Shown here: positions 1 to 8,779 of the stretch, piece after piece | Layout of the letters: every line of letters begins with the position of its first letter | Numbering within the stretch: the first letter of the stretch is position 1 | Source of the DNA: Enterobacter sp. BIGb0383 | Lineage (GTDB): Bacteria; Pseudomonadota; Gammaproteobacteria; Enterobacterales; Enterobacteriaceae | NCBI RefSeq assembly: GCF_003751845.1 | Contig: NZ_RJKQ01000007.1 | Location: forward strand, 54,898-118,897 | Direction of reading: 5' to 3' | DNA length: 64,000 nt | Made by a program: the position numbers and the translations under genes | The notes under the pieces: generated by a model | What the model was told of the DNA's origin: nothing | Databases searched by the model: none | Seen by the model: the letters and a program-made list of their open reading frames with translations, nothing else

Positions 1-10
1 CGTTACTCAT
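1..10 (-). CDS. rhaT: 5' end of rhaT, L-rhamnose/proton symporter (partial)
   Basis: Only the first three codons are inside the window. Read on the minus strand they give Met-Ser-Asn, the start of E. coli RhaT, and a GAGGA-type ribosome binding site lies just upstream. In E. coli rhaT is the divergent neighbour of sodA, which is the main reason for the call. Too little sequence is present for certainty. Confidence 0.5.
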
Positions 11-199
11 TTTTTCATCCTCATCGTTTTTATGGTCGGATATCCATCCGACCCGATGAGTCTAAAAATCGGCCGCCTGATTTACCTTAGGGAGCTTGCC
101 GCCGGATCGACGAGGCTGGCAATGAACGCGTTAAGTGGGTGATTAAGCTCACAATTTAAGCAACATAACCAACGGTTATAACCATATAGAAAATGCGGC

Positions 200-238
200 A
201 TTGATAAACATTTTCAATATCATTTAATTAACTATAAT
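200..238 (+). promoter_or_regulatory. sodA promoter with overlapping Fur-like site
   Basis: A perfect -10 hexamer TATAAT lies at 233-238. The A+T-rich stretch before it (from about 200) contains GATAAACATTTTCAATATC, which resembles a Fur box and matches the layout I recall for E. coli sodA, where Fur and ArcA repress and SoxS activates. The hexamer is seen directly; Fur binding is inferred from family knowledge. Confidence 0.6.
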
Positions 239-298
239 GAACCAACTGCTTACGCGGCTTTAACACCACTCTGCCGCCCGATAATAATGGAGATGATT

Positions 299-919
299 AT
301 GAGTTATACACTGCCATCCCTGCCGTACGCTTATGATGCACTGGAACCGCACTTCGACAAGCAGACGATGGAAATCCATCACACTAAGCATCATCAGACT
401 TATGTGAACAACTCCAACGCGGCGCTGGAAAGCCTGCCAGAATTCGCCAGCCTGTCTGCTGAAGAACTGATCACCAAACTGGATCAGCTGCCGGCCGATA
501 AGAAAACCGTACTGCGCAACAACGCAGGCGGCCACGCTAACCACAGCCTGTTCTGGAAAGGCCTGAAAACCGGTACTACCCTGCAGGGCGACCTGAAAGC
601 AGCTATCGAGCGTGACTTCGGCTCCGTTGATAAATTCAAAGAAGAGTTCGAAAAAGCCGCTGCTACCCGTTTCGGCTCCGGCTGGGCGTGGCTGGTACTG
701 AAAGGCGACAAACTGGCGGTAGTGTCTACTGCTAACCAGGACTCCCCGCTGATGGGTGAAGCCATCTCTGGCGCATCCGGCTTCCCGATTGTGGGCCTGG
801 ACGTGTGGGAGCACGCTTACTACCTGAAATTCCAGAACCGTCGTCCGGACTACATCAAAGCATTCTGGGACGTGGTTAACTGGGACGAAGCAGCAGCGCG
901 TTTCGCCGCGAAAAAATAA
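299..919 (+). CDS. sodA: Manganese superoxide dismutase SodA
   Basis: Cytoplasmic Mn-dependent superoxide dismutase, converting superoxide to hydrogen peroxide and oxygen. The 206-residue product is nearly identical to E. coli SodA, with manganese ligands His27, His82, Asp168 and His172 in the contexts [14 protein letters not shown] and [10 protein letters not shown]. An upstream in-frame start exists at 287, but the ATG at 299 gives the conserved [10 protein letters not shown] start and follows a GGAGA ribosome binding site. It is a single-gene unit with its own promoter and terminator. The adjacent partial rhaT matches the E. coli order, while the gene on the other side (a DapA-family aldolase) does not. 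Confidence 0.98.
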   Translation: MSYTLPSLPYAYDALEPHFDKQTMEIHHTKHHQTYVNNSNAALESLPEFASLSAEELITKLDQLPADKKTVLRNNAGGHANHSLFWKGLKTGTTLQGDLKAAIERDFGSVDKFKEEFEKAAATRFGSGWAWLVLKGDKLAVVSTANQDSPLMGEAISGASGFPIVGLDVWEHAYYLKFQNRRPDYIKAFWDVVNWDEAAARFAAKK

Positions 920-940
920 GTTTTTTCGTTAAGCTGGATA

Positions 941-965
941 AGGTGGCCTGGTGCCACCTTTTTTT
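941..965 (+). terminator. sodA intrinsic terminator
   Basis: A 7-bp stem AGGTGGC/GCCACCT with a 5-nt loop is followed by a run of T. It lies 21 bases after the sodA stop and just before the convergent aldolase gene. Confidence 0.85.
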
Positions 966-972
966 ATGTCCG

Positions 973-1869
973 CTATCTGTCTATCCCGAACAGCGTATCG
1001 ACCGTCCGGCAGGCCGCGTCATCCAGCTCGCCGCCGAAGTTACGTGCGGTGGTGCCGCAGTAGCCGAATTTGCGTGAAACGACGGTTTTAATCGTGGTGA
1101 CAAAATCGTCGCCGATGGCGTAAATGGCGGAGAAACGGCTGATATCTTTCTGGATTTGATGCAGCATGGCGAGATCGCCCTGCGCCCACGCCTGCTTCGC
1201 CTGCACAAAGCGTTCGGGCATAATATTGTTCAGGCCGGAGATAATCCCGGCCCCGCCCGCCAGCAGGTTCGGAATCAGATATTCATCGTAGCCGGAGAGC
1301 ACGGCGAAGTCCGGGCGCACATCCTGCACGGCCAGAATAATGTTGCGGGTGTGGGACTGGCAGTCAACGGTGTCTTTAATCCCGGCAAAGTTGCTAAACT
1401 CGGCGACCAGGGTGGCAACCAGCTCCGGCGTGATATCGCAGCCAGTGCGCGCCGGGAAGTTATAGGCGAACCATTTTCCCGGCAGCTTCTGGCCGAGCGC
1501 CCGATAGTAATGCAGTAGCTGGCGGGTGGTCTGCCCGTAATAGTAAGGCGGCAGGACCATCACGGCATCGTAGCCGCAGCGGTCGGCCTCTTTCGCCAGC
1601 CGCAGAATATCGCTGAAGCTGGTGGCGGACACGTTTGCCACCATCGGCAGCGGCGACATCGCTCTGGCTTCGCGGATCAGCAGCAGGCGTTCGTCCATCG
1701 TCAGCGAAGCGAACTCGCCGATGCTGCCCATCAGCAGGATCACGTCGAGTCGGGCTTCGGTAAGGCGGTTAATATGGCGGGCGAGGCCGTTGAGATCCAG
1801 GCTGCCGTCATCCTCCATCGGCGTTATCGAAGGGCACCAGACGCCGGAAAATTGCGATTGGATAGTCAC
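973..1869 (-). CDS. DapA-family (DHDPS/N-acetylneuraminate lyase) class I aldolase
   Basis: 298-residue TIM-barrel aldolase of the dihydrodipicolinate synthase superfamily. The Schiff-base lysine is Lys165 in GIKDT and the catalytic tyrosine is Tyr136 in YNFPARTG. The local motifs (NFPARTGCDITP, GIKDTVD, GYDEYL) look closest to the YagE/YjhH group, which cleaves 2-keto-3-deoxy sugar acids, rather than to DapA or NanA; the substrate is therefore inferred. The start is GTG with a perfect AAGGAG at 1878-1883, eight bases upstream. It stands alone between sodA and yiiM, where E. coli carries kdgT, also a ketodeoxygluconate gene. It may act with an unlinked sugar-acid pathway. Confidence 0.85.
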   Translation of the reverse strand: MTIQSQFSGVWCPSITPMEDDGSLDLNGLARHINRLTEARLDVILLMGSIGEFASLTMDERLLLIREARAMSPLPMVANVSATSFSDILRLAKEADRCGYDAVMVLPPYYYGQTTRQLLHYYRALGQKLPGKWFAYNFPARTGCDITPELVATLVAEFSNFAGIKDTVDCQSHTRNIILAVQDVRPDFAVLSGYDEYLIPNLLAGGAGIISGLNNIMPERFVQAKQAWAQGDLAMLHQIQKDISRFSAIYAIGDDFVTTIKTVVSRKFGYCGTTARNFGGELDDAACRTVDTLFGIDR

Positions 1870-1998
1870 GTCGTTGACTCCTTATTGGTGAAATGGCGTT
1901 TCAAAAACAAGAATAGTCATAGCATGTCCGCTGGCCGGACAGGTGAACCCGTCTCTCATTTTGTGCAGTCGACGGGCAAAGAAGAGGGGAATCGTAAG

Positions 1999-2676
1999 AT
2001 GCGCTATCCGGCAAACGTATTTATTGGGCAGATCCGGGCCTACGAAGGCAGCCGCCCCAGCGCCATTGGCAAACGGCAGGTCGATGGCGCCCTGACGCTT
2101 CGTCCGCTGGGCCTGGAAGGGGATCAGCAGGCGGAAAAAGTCATTCATGGCGGCCCGGATCGCGCCCTGTGCCACTACCCGCGTGAGCACTATGCGTACT
2201 GGGCGGCACGCTTCCCTGAACAGGCGGCGCTGTTTAGTGCGCCAGCATTCGGGGAAAATCTCTCTACCGAGGGGCTGACCGAGCACAATGTCTTTATTGG
2301 CGATATCTTCCGCTGGGGCGATGCCCTGATCCAGGTCACGCAGCCGCGCTCGCCCTGCTTTAAGCTCAATTTTCACTTTGCGATCCCCGATATGGCATCA
2401 ACGATGCAGGAGAGCGGCCGTACGGGCTGGCTCTACCGGGTGGTCGCCGAAGGCGAGGTTTCTGCCGATGCCCCGCTGGAGCTTGTTTCCAGGCTCAGCG
2501 ATATCTCCGTGCTTGAAGCGGGCGTGATTGCCTGGTATCAGCCCTTCGACGACGAGCAGTACCGACGTTTACTTTCGGCGGCAGGATTGTCGGCAAGCTG
2601 GGCGCGGACCATGCAGAAACGCCGTCTCTCCGGGGTGATTGAAGATAACTCGCGGCGTTTGTGGGGGAAGGCGTAG
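1999..2676 (+). CDS. yiiM: MOSC-domain protein YiiM
   Basis: 225-residue MOSC-domain protein closely matching E. coli YiiM, a molybdenum-cofactor-binding protein linked to reduction of N-hydroxylated base analogues such as 6-N-hydroxylaminopurine. The conserved cofactor cysteine is in QPRSPCFKLN. The framework motifs KVIHGGPDRALCHYP and FGENLSTEGLTE are intact, and length equals the family norm. The ATG at 1999 was chosen over a longer open frame because it gives the conserved MRYP start. It marks the last backbone gene before the accessory island; in E. coli the next gene is cpxA. Confidence 0.95.
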   Translation: MRYPANVFIGQIRAYEGSRPSAIGKRQVDGALTLRPLGLEGDQQAEKVIHGGPDRALCHYPREHYAYWAARFPEQAALFSAPAFGENLSTEGLTEHNVFIGDIFRWGDALIQVTQPRSPCFKLNFHFAIPDMASTMQESGRTGWLYRVVAEGEVSADAPLELVSRLSDISVLEAGVIAWYQPFDDEQYRRLLSAAGLSASWARTMQKRRLSGVIEDNSRRLWGKA

Positions 2677-2685
2677 CGGTATCAA

Positions 2686-2716
2686 TGGCCGGAACCCGAT
2701 CCTGCGATCCCGGCCA
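2686..2716. terminator. Possible bidirectional hairpin between convergent genes
   Basis: TGGCCGG at 2686-2692 pairs with CCGGCCA at 2710-2716. It sits between the convergent ends of yiiM and the periplasmic phosphatase operon. No clear T run follows on either strand, so a terminator role is only suggested. Confidence 0.35.
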
Positions 2717-2728
2717 GGGGACGACGTA

Positions 2729-3598
2729 TTATTCAGCAAGAGCACATAGCTGGTTCCTGTCCGGAAACACGGCCGTCAGGGATTTTGTTAACAATGCCCA
2801 CTCCTGCGTCAGCGTACGTGCCTGAGTCGGTGTCAGGACCATGCCTTGCTGCGCAATCAGCGCATCTTCAACACGGGTGTAGTGAACCCCGATGGTTTCT
2901 ACATCAGACCAGGATGAGGAGCTGAACATCTTCCGGACCGCCGCGATATTGGCCGCACCATCATCGACAAAGACGATTGATTTAAAATGGCGCCCCGTTT
3001 TGTTAAGCAAAAAATCAATCACCATGCCCTTATCCTGCCCTGAAGAGAACAGGATCCCCTGGGTGTAAAGCCACGACCGCTTCAGCCTGCCTTTCTCAAA
3101 AGGCACCGTCGTACCCGCTTCGGCCAGAGGAGACACGCTGAAATCGAGATCGTGTCTTTTTAGCTCCCGCAGCGTAGAGGACTGCGTATCCTGAGAGCGC
3201 GAGGTCAGCGCAAAGACGGTATGTTTCTGCTGCCACTGATGTAACAGGGCCGGAACCTGTGGCTCCGTCAGGCTCATCGGGCCAAGCTCATAGAGCAAGG
3301 TGATGGCGTTATCATACAGGCAGGGAACCTTCTCCCCGGCGGCTGGCTTATTGGGGAGTTTGTCGGTTTGCCACTGATACCATATGTCTCCACCGAGCTT
3401 TGTACCGCTGGTCAGTAACGTATTATCAATATCAAAAACCAGTAATACGTTTTCGGGTCTATATTTGAGGTCCTGTTGCCTGATAACGTCTTCTATTATT
3501 GCGTAGTCTGTCGTTTTGATAATGCTGACAGCGGCATTGGCCGAAATAGTCACAAAAGCAGCAGTGGCAAACAGCGTTAGTCCTTTAATTATATTCAT
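2729..3598 (-). CDS. Periplasmic HAD-superfamily phosphatase-like protein (DUF2608-like)
   Basis: 289-residue protein with an N-terminal signal peptide (cleavage probably after ISANA, about residue 22). HAD motifs follow in order: motif I VFDIDNTLL with the nucleophile Asp and Asp+2, motif II LTSRS, and a late acidic motif FVDDG. This suggests a periplasmic phosphomonoesterase. The overall pattern resembles the DUF2608 branch of HAD proteins, which has no firm substrate. It is the last gene of a five-gene minus-strand operon (symporter, Tsx-like channel, phytase-like esterase, KdgM-like porin, this gene), 12 bases after the porin. Dephosphorylating a nucleotide or sugar phosphate before uptake is a plausible role, but inferred. 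Confidence 0.75.
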   Translation of the reverse strand: MNIIKGLTLFATAAFVTISANAAVSIIKTTDYAIIEDVIRQQDLKYRPENVLLVFDIDNTLLTSGTKLGGDIWYQWQTDKLPNKPAAGEKVPCLYDNAITLLYELGPMSLTEPQVPALLHQWQQKHTVFALTSRSQDTQSSTLRELKRHDLDFSVSPLAEAGTTVPFEKGRLKRSWLYTQGILFSSGQDKGMVIDFLLNKTGRHFKSIVFVDDGAANIAAVRKMFSSSSWSDVETIGVHYTRVEDALIAQQGMVLTPTQARTLTQEWALLTKSLTAVFPDRNQLCALAE

Positions 3599-3610
3599 AA
3601 TTATCCCGAT

Positions 3611-4345
3611 TCAGAAGCTGTAGGTCATTCCCAGACGCCAGCGGATCTGGCGGTTGCTGGACGTTTTATCAATACCTTTATAGTCAGCAACGCTGATATA
3701 AGGCGTCCATGAACCCATTTTGTACGCGGTCTTAAAGGAGACGGTGTAGTTTTTATTACCGTTATTCCATGTCTTGTAATTGTTATCATAGTAAACCAGG
3801 TTTAACTGGTACTGGAAATTCGTCGTGTCCGGGCGATAGTCAATCCAGACATCATAGCGACGGTTATTGCGATCCTCATTACCATAGCTCAGGGATTTCG
3901 CCGTTGCTTTATCCATGTCATAGCGAAAACGACCGGAGACTTTCCATTCTTTGCTGAAATCATAGCCTGCGGTTAATCCATACTCATAAGTGGTCCAGAA
4001 GGACGTGGAATCAAGCCAGAAGGAAGGTTCAAGCCAGAGTTTCATCTCATCCACGGGCTTAAACCGATAGAGAATGGATAACCCATGACCGTTGTTGGCG
4101 AACCCGGAAGGGTCAAACTTATCTTTCTTGCCTTCATCGGTATTGTATCTGATCTCCCCCAGTAACCCGATTCCATTGCTGAAAAATGTGCCAAACTCTA
4201 CCCGATCGCCGTGGGTTCGGGATTTATCGAGATACTCATGCCGGTAGTCAACAAAACCATGAGGTTGTTCGGCATAAGCGATGACCGGTGGGATCAGCAC
4301 CATGCCACTGATGAAGAGTAATTGTGTTATTTTCCCTGGCTGCAT
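3611..4345 (-). CDS. KdgM/NanC-family outer membrane porin
   Basis: 244 residues with a signal peptide ending near AYA at about residue 25, then alternating amphipathic beta strands rich in Tyr, Arg and Trp. It ends in RWRLGMTYSF with the terminal Phe needed for outer membrane insertion. The pattern of strand repeats (VDYRHEYLDKSR, WIDYRPD, WRLGMTYSF) matches KdgM, NanC and OmpL monomeric 12-strand channels for acidic oligosaccharides or sialic acid. The actual solute is unknown. It lies in the same operon as the Tsx-type channel, so the locus has two different outer membrane channels, suggesting a charged or bulky substrate. Confidence 0.85.
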   Translation of the reverse strand: MQPGKITQLLFISGMVLIPPVIAYAEQPHGFVDYRHEYLDKSRTHGDRVEFGTFFSNGIGLLGEIRYNTDEGKKDKFDPSGFANNGHGLSILYRFKPVDEMKLWLEPSFWLDSTSFWTTYEYGLTAGYDFSKEWKVSGRFRYDMDKATAKSLSYGNEDRNNRRYDVWIDYRPDTTNFQYQLNLVYYDNNYKTWNNGNKNYTVSFKTAYKMGSWTPYISVADYKGIDKTSSNRQIRWRLGMTYSF

Positions 4346-4379
4346 AAAATTTCTCCGTTGAATGTGGGATTGCCATATT

Positions 4380-5516
4380 TTACTTTTGCATTAAACGACC
4401 TAATTCATCATCGGCATCAATAAAGAGATAGAACTTTGTTTTTTGATAGGGCTGCTGGTTGTTGTCGGTAACAAAAAGAAGGGTTTTATGGCCATTAATA
4501 TCGGGTCCAAAAGTGATGCCTTCAATACAATCGGGCTGCTCTGTGTAATCACTGAAATTAATCATTAGCTTTTTAGATACAGGCTGTATTTTGGATCTCT
4601 CTTTATAATCACGTAATGACTCAATATGGCCAATATCCGTTGCTGCGGACGTCTCCGCGAGATAAACGCGGACATCGAAATCCCAGTCGTTAAAACCCGC
4701 GCTGACATTTCGGCCAGAACGTTCAATGACCAGAAGCTGATGATCGTTGAGGGCAAGCATATCCGATACGCCATTATCGTTGATGCCAAACTCGGTGACT
4801 TTGGGCACAGGGTCGGTGATATAAACATACTCATGAAGCCGTTCCAGCGGCTGGCCTGAAGAGTCCGAGCTGAATTTCAATATTCTGGAACTCCCGGAGT
4901 TTAACGGGCCAGCCAGTTCTCCATCCTGCTTGAGAGTCCCTTCCACCGCCATAAACAGAGCCTGACCCCCGGGTACGAATGTGACGCTTTCCCACGACAG
5001 GTTACTCCGCACGCCTGTGGGACTCTCCTTGCCTCCGGTCACGTTAAAATGTGCAGGGAAGAGTGAGGTGAACTCTTTTTTCATCATGCCGTTTTTATCA
5101 CTCAGGCGCAGAGGCGCGCCCAGTTCCGAACTCCAGAGCAGGGAACGTCCGTCAGGCGTCAGCGCCAGCCCTTCACCATCTACCGTTTCTTTGGGAAAAT
5201 GCTGACCCACAGTGTCCAGCAGAGGGTGTTGCTCAAGGAATTTTACGTCCGATATCCCCTTTTCCGACAGCTTCATGCTTATTTTATATAAAGAGGCTTC
5301 TCCCTCTAATTCATTATTTCTGCTGTCGTTGATGGCGTAATAGATGTTGTTTTTTTTATCCCAGGTGATAGCGGACAGGCCGTAGGGTTCGATACCATTA
5401 TTTTTCGCGCCTGTGGCTATTGCATATTCGCCTGCATAATGAAGGGCTGCCTGTGAGCTGCTAACGCCACAACTAAAAAATGCCATCGTCGTAAAAAAAA
5501 TGATTCTTTTTTTCAT
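4380..5516 (-). CDS. Secreted esterase-like/phytase-like beta-propeller protein
   Basis: 378 residues with a signal peptide (cleavage near SSSQA, residue 23). The body has propeller-like repeats with motifs AITWDKKNNIYYAINDSR, DGEGLALTPDGRSLLWSSE, ESVTFVPGGQALFMAVEG and PDCIEGITFGPD. The DxEG and E-containing motifs are typical of the 'esterase-like activity of phytase' family (Phytase-like domain). Members are calcium-dependent phosphatases or phosphodiesterases or of unknown activity. It is probably periplasmic. Within the operon it may release phosphate or open a phosphodiester in the imported compound. Assignment to the family is fairly sure; the reaction is inferred. Confidence 0.75.
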   Translation of the reverse strand: MKKRIIFFTTMAFFSCGVSSSQAALHYAGEYAIATGAKNNGIEPYGLSAITWDKKNNIYYAINDSRNNELEGEASLYKISMKLSEKGISDVKFLEQHPLLDTVGQHFPKETVDGEGLALTPDGRSLLWSSELGAPLRLSDKNGMMKKEFTSLFPAHFNVTGGKESPTGVRSNLSWESVTFVPGGQALFMAVEGTLKQDGELAGPLNSGSSRILKFSSDSSGQPLERLHEYVYITDPVPKVTEFGINDNGVSDMLALNDHQLLVIERSGRNVSAGFNDWDFDVRVYLAETSAATDIGHIESLRDYKERSKIQPVSKKLMINFSDYTEQPDCIEGITFGPDINGHKTLLFVTDNNQQPYQKTKFYLFIDADDELGRLMQK

Positions 5517-5568
5517 AATGAGATTCCCTGTGTTAGCTATTATTTATAAATAACGCTGTGGATAGTCC

Positions 5569-6375
5569 TTACCATAAATAGCCTGCACTGAAATAATGTG
5601 CCGCACCGGTGGTTTTTCCAGCAAAACCGCCATTGTTCAAACCATAAATATCTTTAAATAGTTTCAGGCCATAACCCAGTGAAAGCTTGCCATGGTGCCA
5701 GTAAAAACCATTAAACATATCCGCTGCGGTTGATGAAAGATCGCGGGAAGGATGGTGCTTCATACCAAAGTTGAGGTCGGCATAACCCTGATATGAAATA
5801 AATGATTTATTAGCAAAGGTATATAATGGTGTGAACCAGCCCGCTGAAATTTGATATCCATTCCACTTCTGGTCATTTATGTCATATTGACCATACAATC
5901 CCCAGCCCATAACGCCCATAAAAGGAACATTAATATCAGCGCTGAGGCCAACAAGGCCGCCGTTGGCCGAGCTATCGTCGGCAACATGCCCGGCCCCTCC
6001 GATTGACATAATTCCTGCAACATAGAGTTCCTGGACTGCACCGAAGGACAAGTCTTTCTGTAATAATCCGTCAATAGACATCCTGGGAGATACTTTCATG
6101 TACAGTTTCTCCCTCTCATATTTGTCACTGCTTTTGTTGTTGCTGGGGTTGAATATATCTACATAACCATAGACATCAAATATCCCGGAGCGACCACCGA
6201 ATTCCATTTCAATGTAATCATGATTGGATTCACCCGGCAGCTCGTTGATAGCATACATATAGTTAAACCTGAACCACCGGGAATCATTCTTATTGCGATC
6301 CTGAGAATAATCAGCAGCGGTAACACTACTACTAATAATAATAGTCGCCAGAGCTATAGCATAGGTCCTTTTCAT
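5569..6375 (-). CDS. Tsx-family (nucleoside-type) outer membrane channel
   Basis: 268 residues with a signal peptide ending near SVTAA (about residue 21) and a beta-barrel pattern ending in FSAGYLW with a C-terminal aromatic residue. The motifs WFRFNYMYAINELPG, DYIEMEFGGRSGIFDVYGYVDIF and LYMKVSPRMSIDGL follow the Tsx/OmpK nucleoside-specific channel family. Its ATG overlaps the TGA of the upstream symporter gene (ATGA at 6372-6375 on the minus strand), so the two are translationally coupled. A Tsx-type channel is the best hint that the imported compound is nucleoside-like. Confidence 0.82.
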   Translation of the reverse strand: MKRTYAIALATIIISSSVTAADYSQDRNKNDSRWFRFNYMYAINELPGESNHDYIEMEFGGRSGIFDVYGYVDIFNPSNNKSSDKYEREKLYMKVSPRMSIDGLLQKDLSFGAVQELYVAGIMSIGGAGHVADDSSANGGLVGLSADINVPFMGVMGWGLYGQYDINDQKWNGYQISAGWFTPLYTFANKSFISYQGYADLNFGMKHHPSRDLSSTAADMFNGFYWHHGKLSLGYGLKLFKDIYGLNNGGFAGKTTGAAHYFSAGYLW

Positions 6376-7706
6376 ATATTTGCCCTTAGTGTTTTTTTAA
6401 TCTCTTCGTAATATTTATCGTTAATAATGTATTTTTTCATTATCAGACTGACCATCAAATTAGTCAGGGCCGGAAAAATCGTCATCATTAATGACAGCCC
6501 AACTAGTGTTGCCGCCGACTGAGTCGTGCCCGGCTGATAGCCGTAATACGTGAGTGCAAATCCGACAAAGCCCCCGGCTGCCGCGATCCCTATTTTCTGG
6601 AAGAAAAGGATAAAACCAAAAGCGAGGCCTGATACGCGTTTACCGGTTTTGGCTTCGCCATAATCTACGGCCTCTGCAATAGAAGCCCAGTAGATAGGCA
6701 ACTGCATTTCAGCGAAATACGTTATCAGCACATAAAAAATCAGCCCCAACATGAGATCGCCGGGTTGCACAATAAAATACATCAGCACGCCCAGGGCAAA
6801 TGCAAGAAACTGAGTGTGTCTGAAGACCTTTATTTTGTCATAGGCGCGTGTGAAGGTTGAGCAGGAGAGCATAGAGAGAACCGAAGCCACAACACCTGCG
6901 ACAAAGAAGAGGGAAACCCAGGAGTAGTCGCTATCAGTGAGATAGTACAGGGCATAGTAAAAACTCACCGATCCCCGAATAACACCGCCCGCCATCATAA
7001 CGGCAATGGTGATCGCCAGTATCAGCCATTGCTCATTTTTAAACAGGCTCTTCATCTGGTCTTTCAGACTCAGATCGGACTTCGGATGATGCACGCGCTC
7101 TTTGACGGTGGCAAAACAGTATAAACAGAGCAGGGTCGCGAGGATGGCCATAGCACCCATGGTGATTTGATACCCTGCCTGCGGACTGCCTTTACCGAAA
7201 TAGTTAGCGCCCAGGGGAACGATGTAGCCGACGGCAAACATCACTATTTTTGTCATGACAAAACGGTAGCTATTGGCGCTCAGTCGTTCCTGAGGATCGT
7301 CAGAGATTACCCCAATTAATGAAACGTACGGGATCGACACCAGAGTGAAAAACAGGGTCATCACCACATAGGTGGCATAGGCCCAGGCCAGCTTCAGGGA
7401 GTAATCAACGCTGGGGGTGGTAAAGAGCAGCCATATTGAGATGCCGAACGGAATGGCGCTAAAGAGAAGATACGGGCGATACTTTCCCCATCTTGTTTTG
7501 GTATGGTCGGTGGCGATGCCAATTAAAGGATCAATGATAGCGTCAAAGACCTTTACCACGATAAACATGATCCCCATATCCGTCGGTTTTAGACCAAAAA
7601 TGTCGGTGTAAAAAAAAGAAAGAAAAAGGATTGTCGACATTAAAACAATAGCGACGCTTGAGTCACCGGCCCCAAAGCCAATTTTTTCTCTTATCGATAA
7701 TTTCAT
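6372..7706 (-). CDS. GPH-family sugar/glycoside:cation symporter
   Basis: 444-residue inner membrane transporter with about twelve hydrophobic segments. The N-terminal motif IGFGAGDSS, the loop ATDHTKTRWGKYRPYLL and the later EAVDYGEAKTGKRVSG are hallmarks of the glycoside-pentoside-hexuronide symporter family (MelB, YicJ, YagG). A start six bases upstream is possible, but the ATG at 7706 has better spacing (9 bases) from the AGGA at 7716-7719. It is the first gene of the five-gene minus-strand operon and is divergent from the GntR regulator gene. The solute is unknown; operon partners point to a nucleoside-like or acidic glycoside. Confidence 0.9.
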   Translation of the reverse strand: MKLSIREKIGFGAGDSSVAIVLMSTILFLSFFYTDIFGLKPTDMGIMFIVVKVFDAIIDPLIGIATDHTKTRWGKYRPYLLFSAIPFGISIWLLFTTPSVDYSLKLAWAYATYVVMTLFFTLVSIPYVSLIGVISDDPQERLSANSYRFVMTKIVMFAVGYIVPLGANYFGKGSPQAGYQITMGAMAILATLLCLYCFATVKERVHHPKSDLSLKDQMKSLFKNEQWLILAITIAVMMAGGVIRGSVSFYYALYYLTDSDYSWVSLFFVAGVVASVLSMLSCSTFTRAYDKIKVFRHTQFLAFALGVLMYFIVQPGDLMLGLIFYVLITYFAEMQLPIYWASIAEAVDYGEAKTGKRVSGLAFGFILFFQKIGIAAAGGFVGFALTYYGYQPGTTQSAATLVGLSLMMTIFPALTNLMVSLIMKKYIINDKYYEEIKKTLRANI

Positions 7707-7815
7707 AACCATATGTCCTATAAATAATGCAAATGAAAATATACAGACGGTAAATATTAAGTGTCGTCATAATAAGTTATTAGGGTTGCATCAGACGTTG
7801 CGACAATAAGCGTGC

Positions 7816-7831
7816 ATTGGTTAAGACCACA
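7816..7831. promoter_or_regulatory. Candidate GntR/HutC-type operator 1
   Basis: The core TGGTTAAGACCA at 7818-7829 is an inverted repeat (TGGT, 4 bases, ACCA) that resembles HutC-subfamily operators such as the TGGTCTAGACCA type. It lies in the 307-base divergent gap 7707-8013 between the symporter operon and the GntR gene, which otherwise holds A+T-rich promoter-like DNA and no gene. Confidence 0.45.
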
Positions 7832-7978
7832 ATATGCAGCTATCAATTTATTGAATGGACTCACAGAAAAACCATCTTTGAGTTAATGTGTTGTTTTTAA
7901 AGGTTATTTGAGGTTTTTTGTGATTTCGCCTGCATAATTATCGCTGCGGATTTTCATCCTTGTTACTCAAAAAGGTAA

Positions 7979-7992
7979 GGTTGGTATCAACC
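7979..7992. promoter_or_regulatory. Candidate GntR/HutC-type operator 2
   Basis: GGTTGGTATCAACC is an inverted repeat with 5-bp arms (GGTTG/CAACC) and a 4-base centre, ending 21 bases before the GntR start codon. Its position is suitable for autoregulation. It shares the GGT...ACC symmetry with the site at 7818-7829. Confidence 0.45.
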
Positions 7993-8013
7993 ACATGAGG
8001 TGATGAAATTACA

Positions 8014-8766
8014 ATGCGTAAACTCGCTGGCCCCAGTAAAGCTCAGTTAAAACACCGGGAAATTTTCGACATCATCAAGAAGAAAATAAATGCGGGAGAG
8101 TGGAAAGAAAACAGAGCCATTCCAACGGAAAGGGTGCTGGCAGATTATTTTTATTGCAGCCGCACAACGCTTCGAAAAGCGATAGAGAGCCTGAAGCAGC
8201 GGGGCTATTTACACAGTGTCCATGGTAAGGGCACCTTTGTTCTGCCTCCCCGAAGTCGGGAAAACCATTTACTGCATAGTTTTACCGATGATGTTAACGC
8301 GAAAGGGGGAAAGCCTGCTCAGCGAATACTCGAAATAGGTTATGTTCCGCTCAGTGACATTATCCGCCAGCACCTGATGCTCGACGCCAATATTCAGCAG
8401 GTTTTTTTTGTTAAACGCGTTCGTTATATGGGGACAACTCCGCTGGGAATACAGTCATCCTGGCTGGCGCTGAACGGCAACACGGCCTTCACGGAAGAGG
8501 CGTTACTGATGAAAGGTTCACTCTACGCGCTGCTGGAAGACATGCTGTCGATAAAACTGCTGGAGGCGACAGAGACGATTTCTGCCCGTCTGCCTTCACC
8601 CAATGAACGAACATGGCTGGAACTCGGGGCCGATGATGTGGTGCTGAACTGCACCCGAATTACCCTGTCGGTTGAGCGAAAGCCCGTTGAATATGTCGAG
8701 ATGGTTTATGCGGCAAGCCGCTACTCCTGGAAGACCCGTATTACGAAAGACAGCTTCAGTGTGTGA
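8014..8766 (+). CDS. GntR-family (HutC/UTRA) transcriptional regulator
   Basis: 250 residues. The N-terminal winged helix-turn-helix (about 14-77) includes IPTERVLADYFYCSRTTLRKAIESLKQ and HSVHGKGTFV, the standard GntR signature. The rest (about 90-245) is a UTRA-type effector domain with VKRVRYMGTTPLGIQSSWLAL and PVEYVEMVYAASRYSW, which normally bind a sugar phosphate or similar ligand. The ATG follows GAGGTGA at 7997-8003. It is the first gene of a four-gene plus-strand operon and divergent from the transport operon, so it probably represses both. The overall layout recalls E. coli yegTUVW, where YegW is the GntR regulator. Confidence 0.9.
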   Translation: MRKLAGPSKAQLKHREIFDIIKKKINAGEWKENRAIPTERVLADYFYCSRTTLRKAIESLKQRGYLHSVHGKGTFVLPPRSRENHLLHSFTDDVNAKGGKPAQRILEIGYVPLSDIIRQHLMLDANIQQVFFVKRVRYMGTTPLGIQSSWLALNGNTAFTEEALLMKGSLYALLEDMLSIKLLEATETISARLPSPNERTWLELGADDVVLNCTRITLSVERKPVEYVEMVYAASRYSWKTRITKDSFSV

Positions 8767-8779
8767 TTAAGGGAATGTT

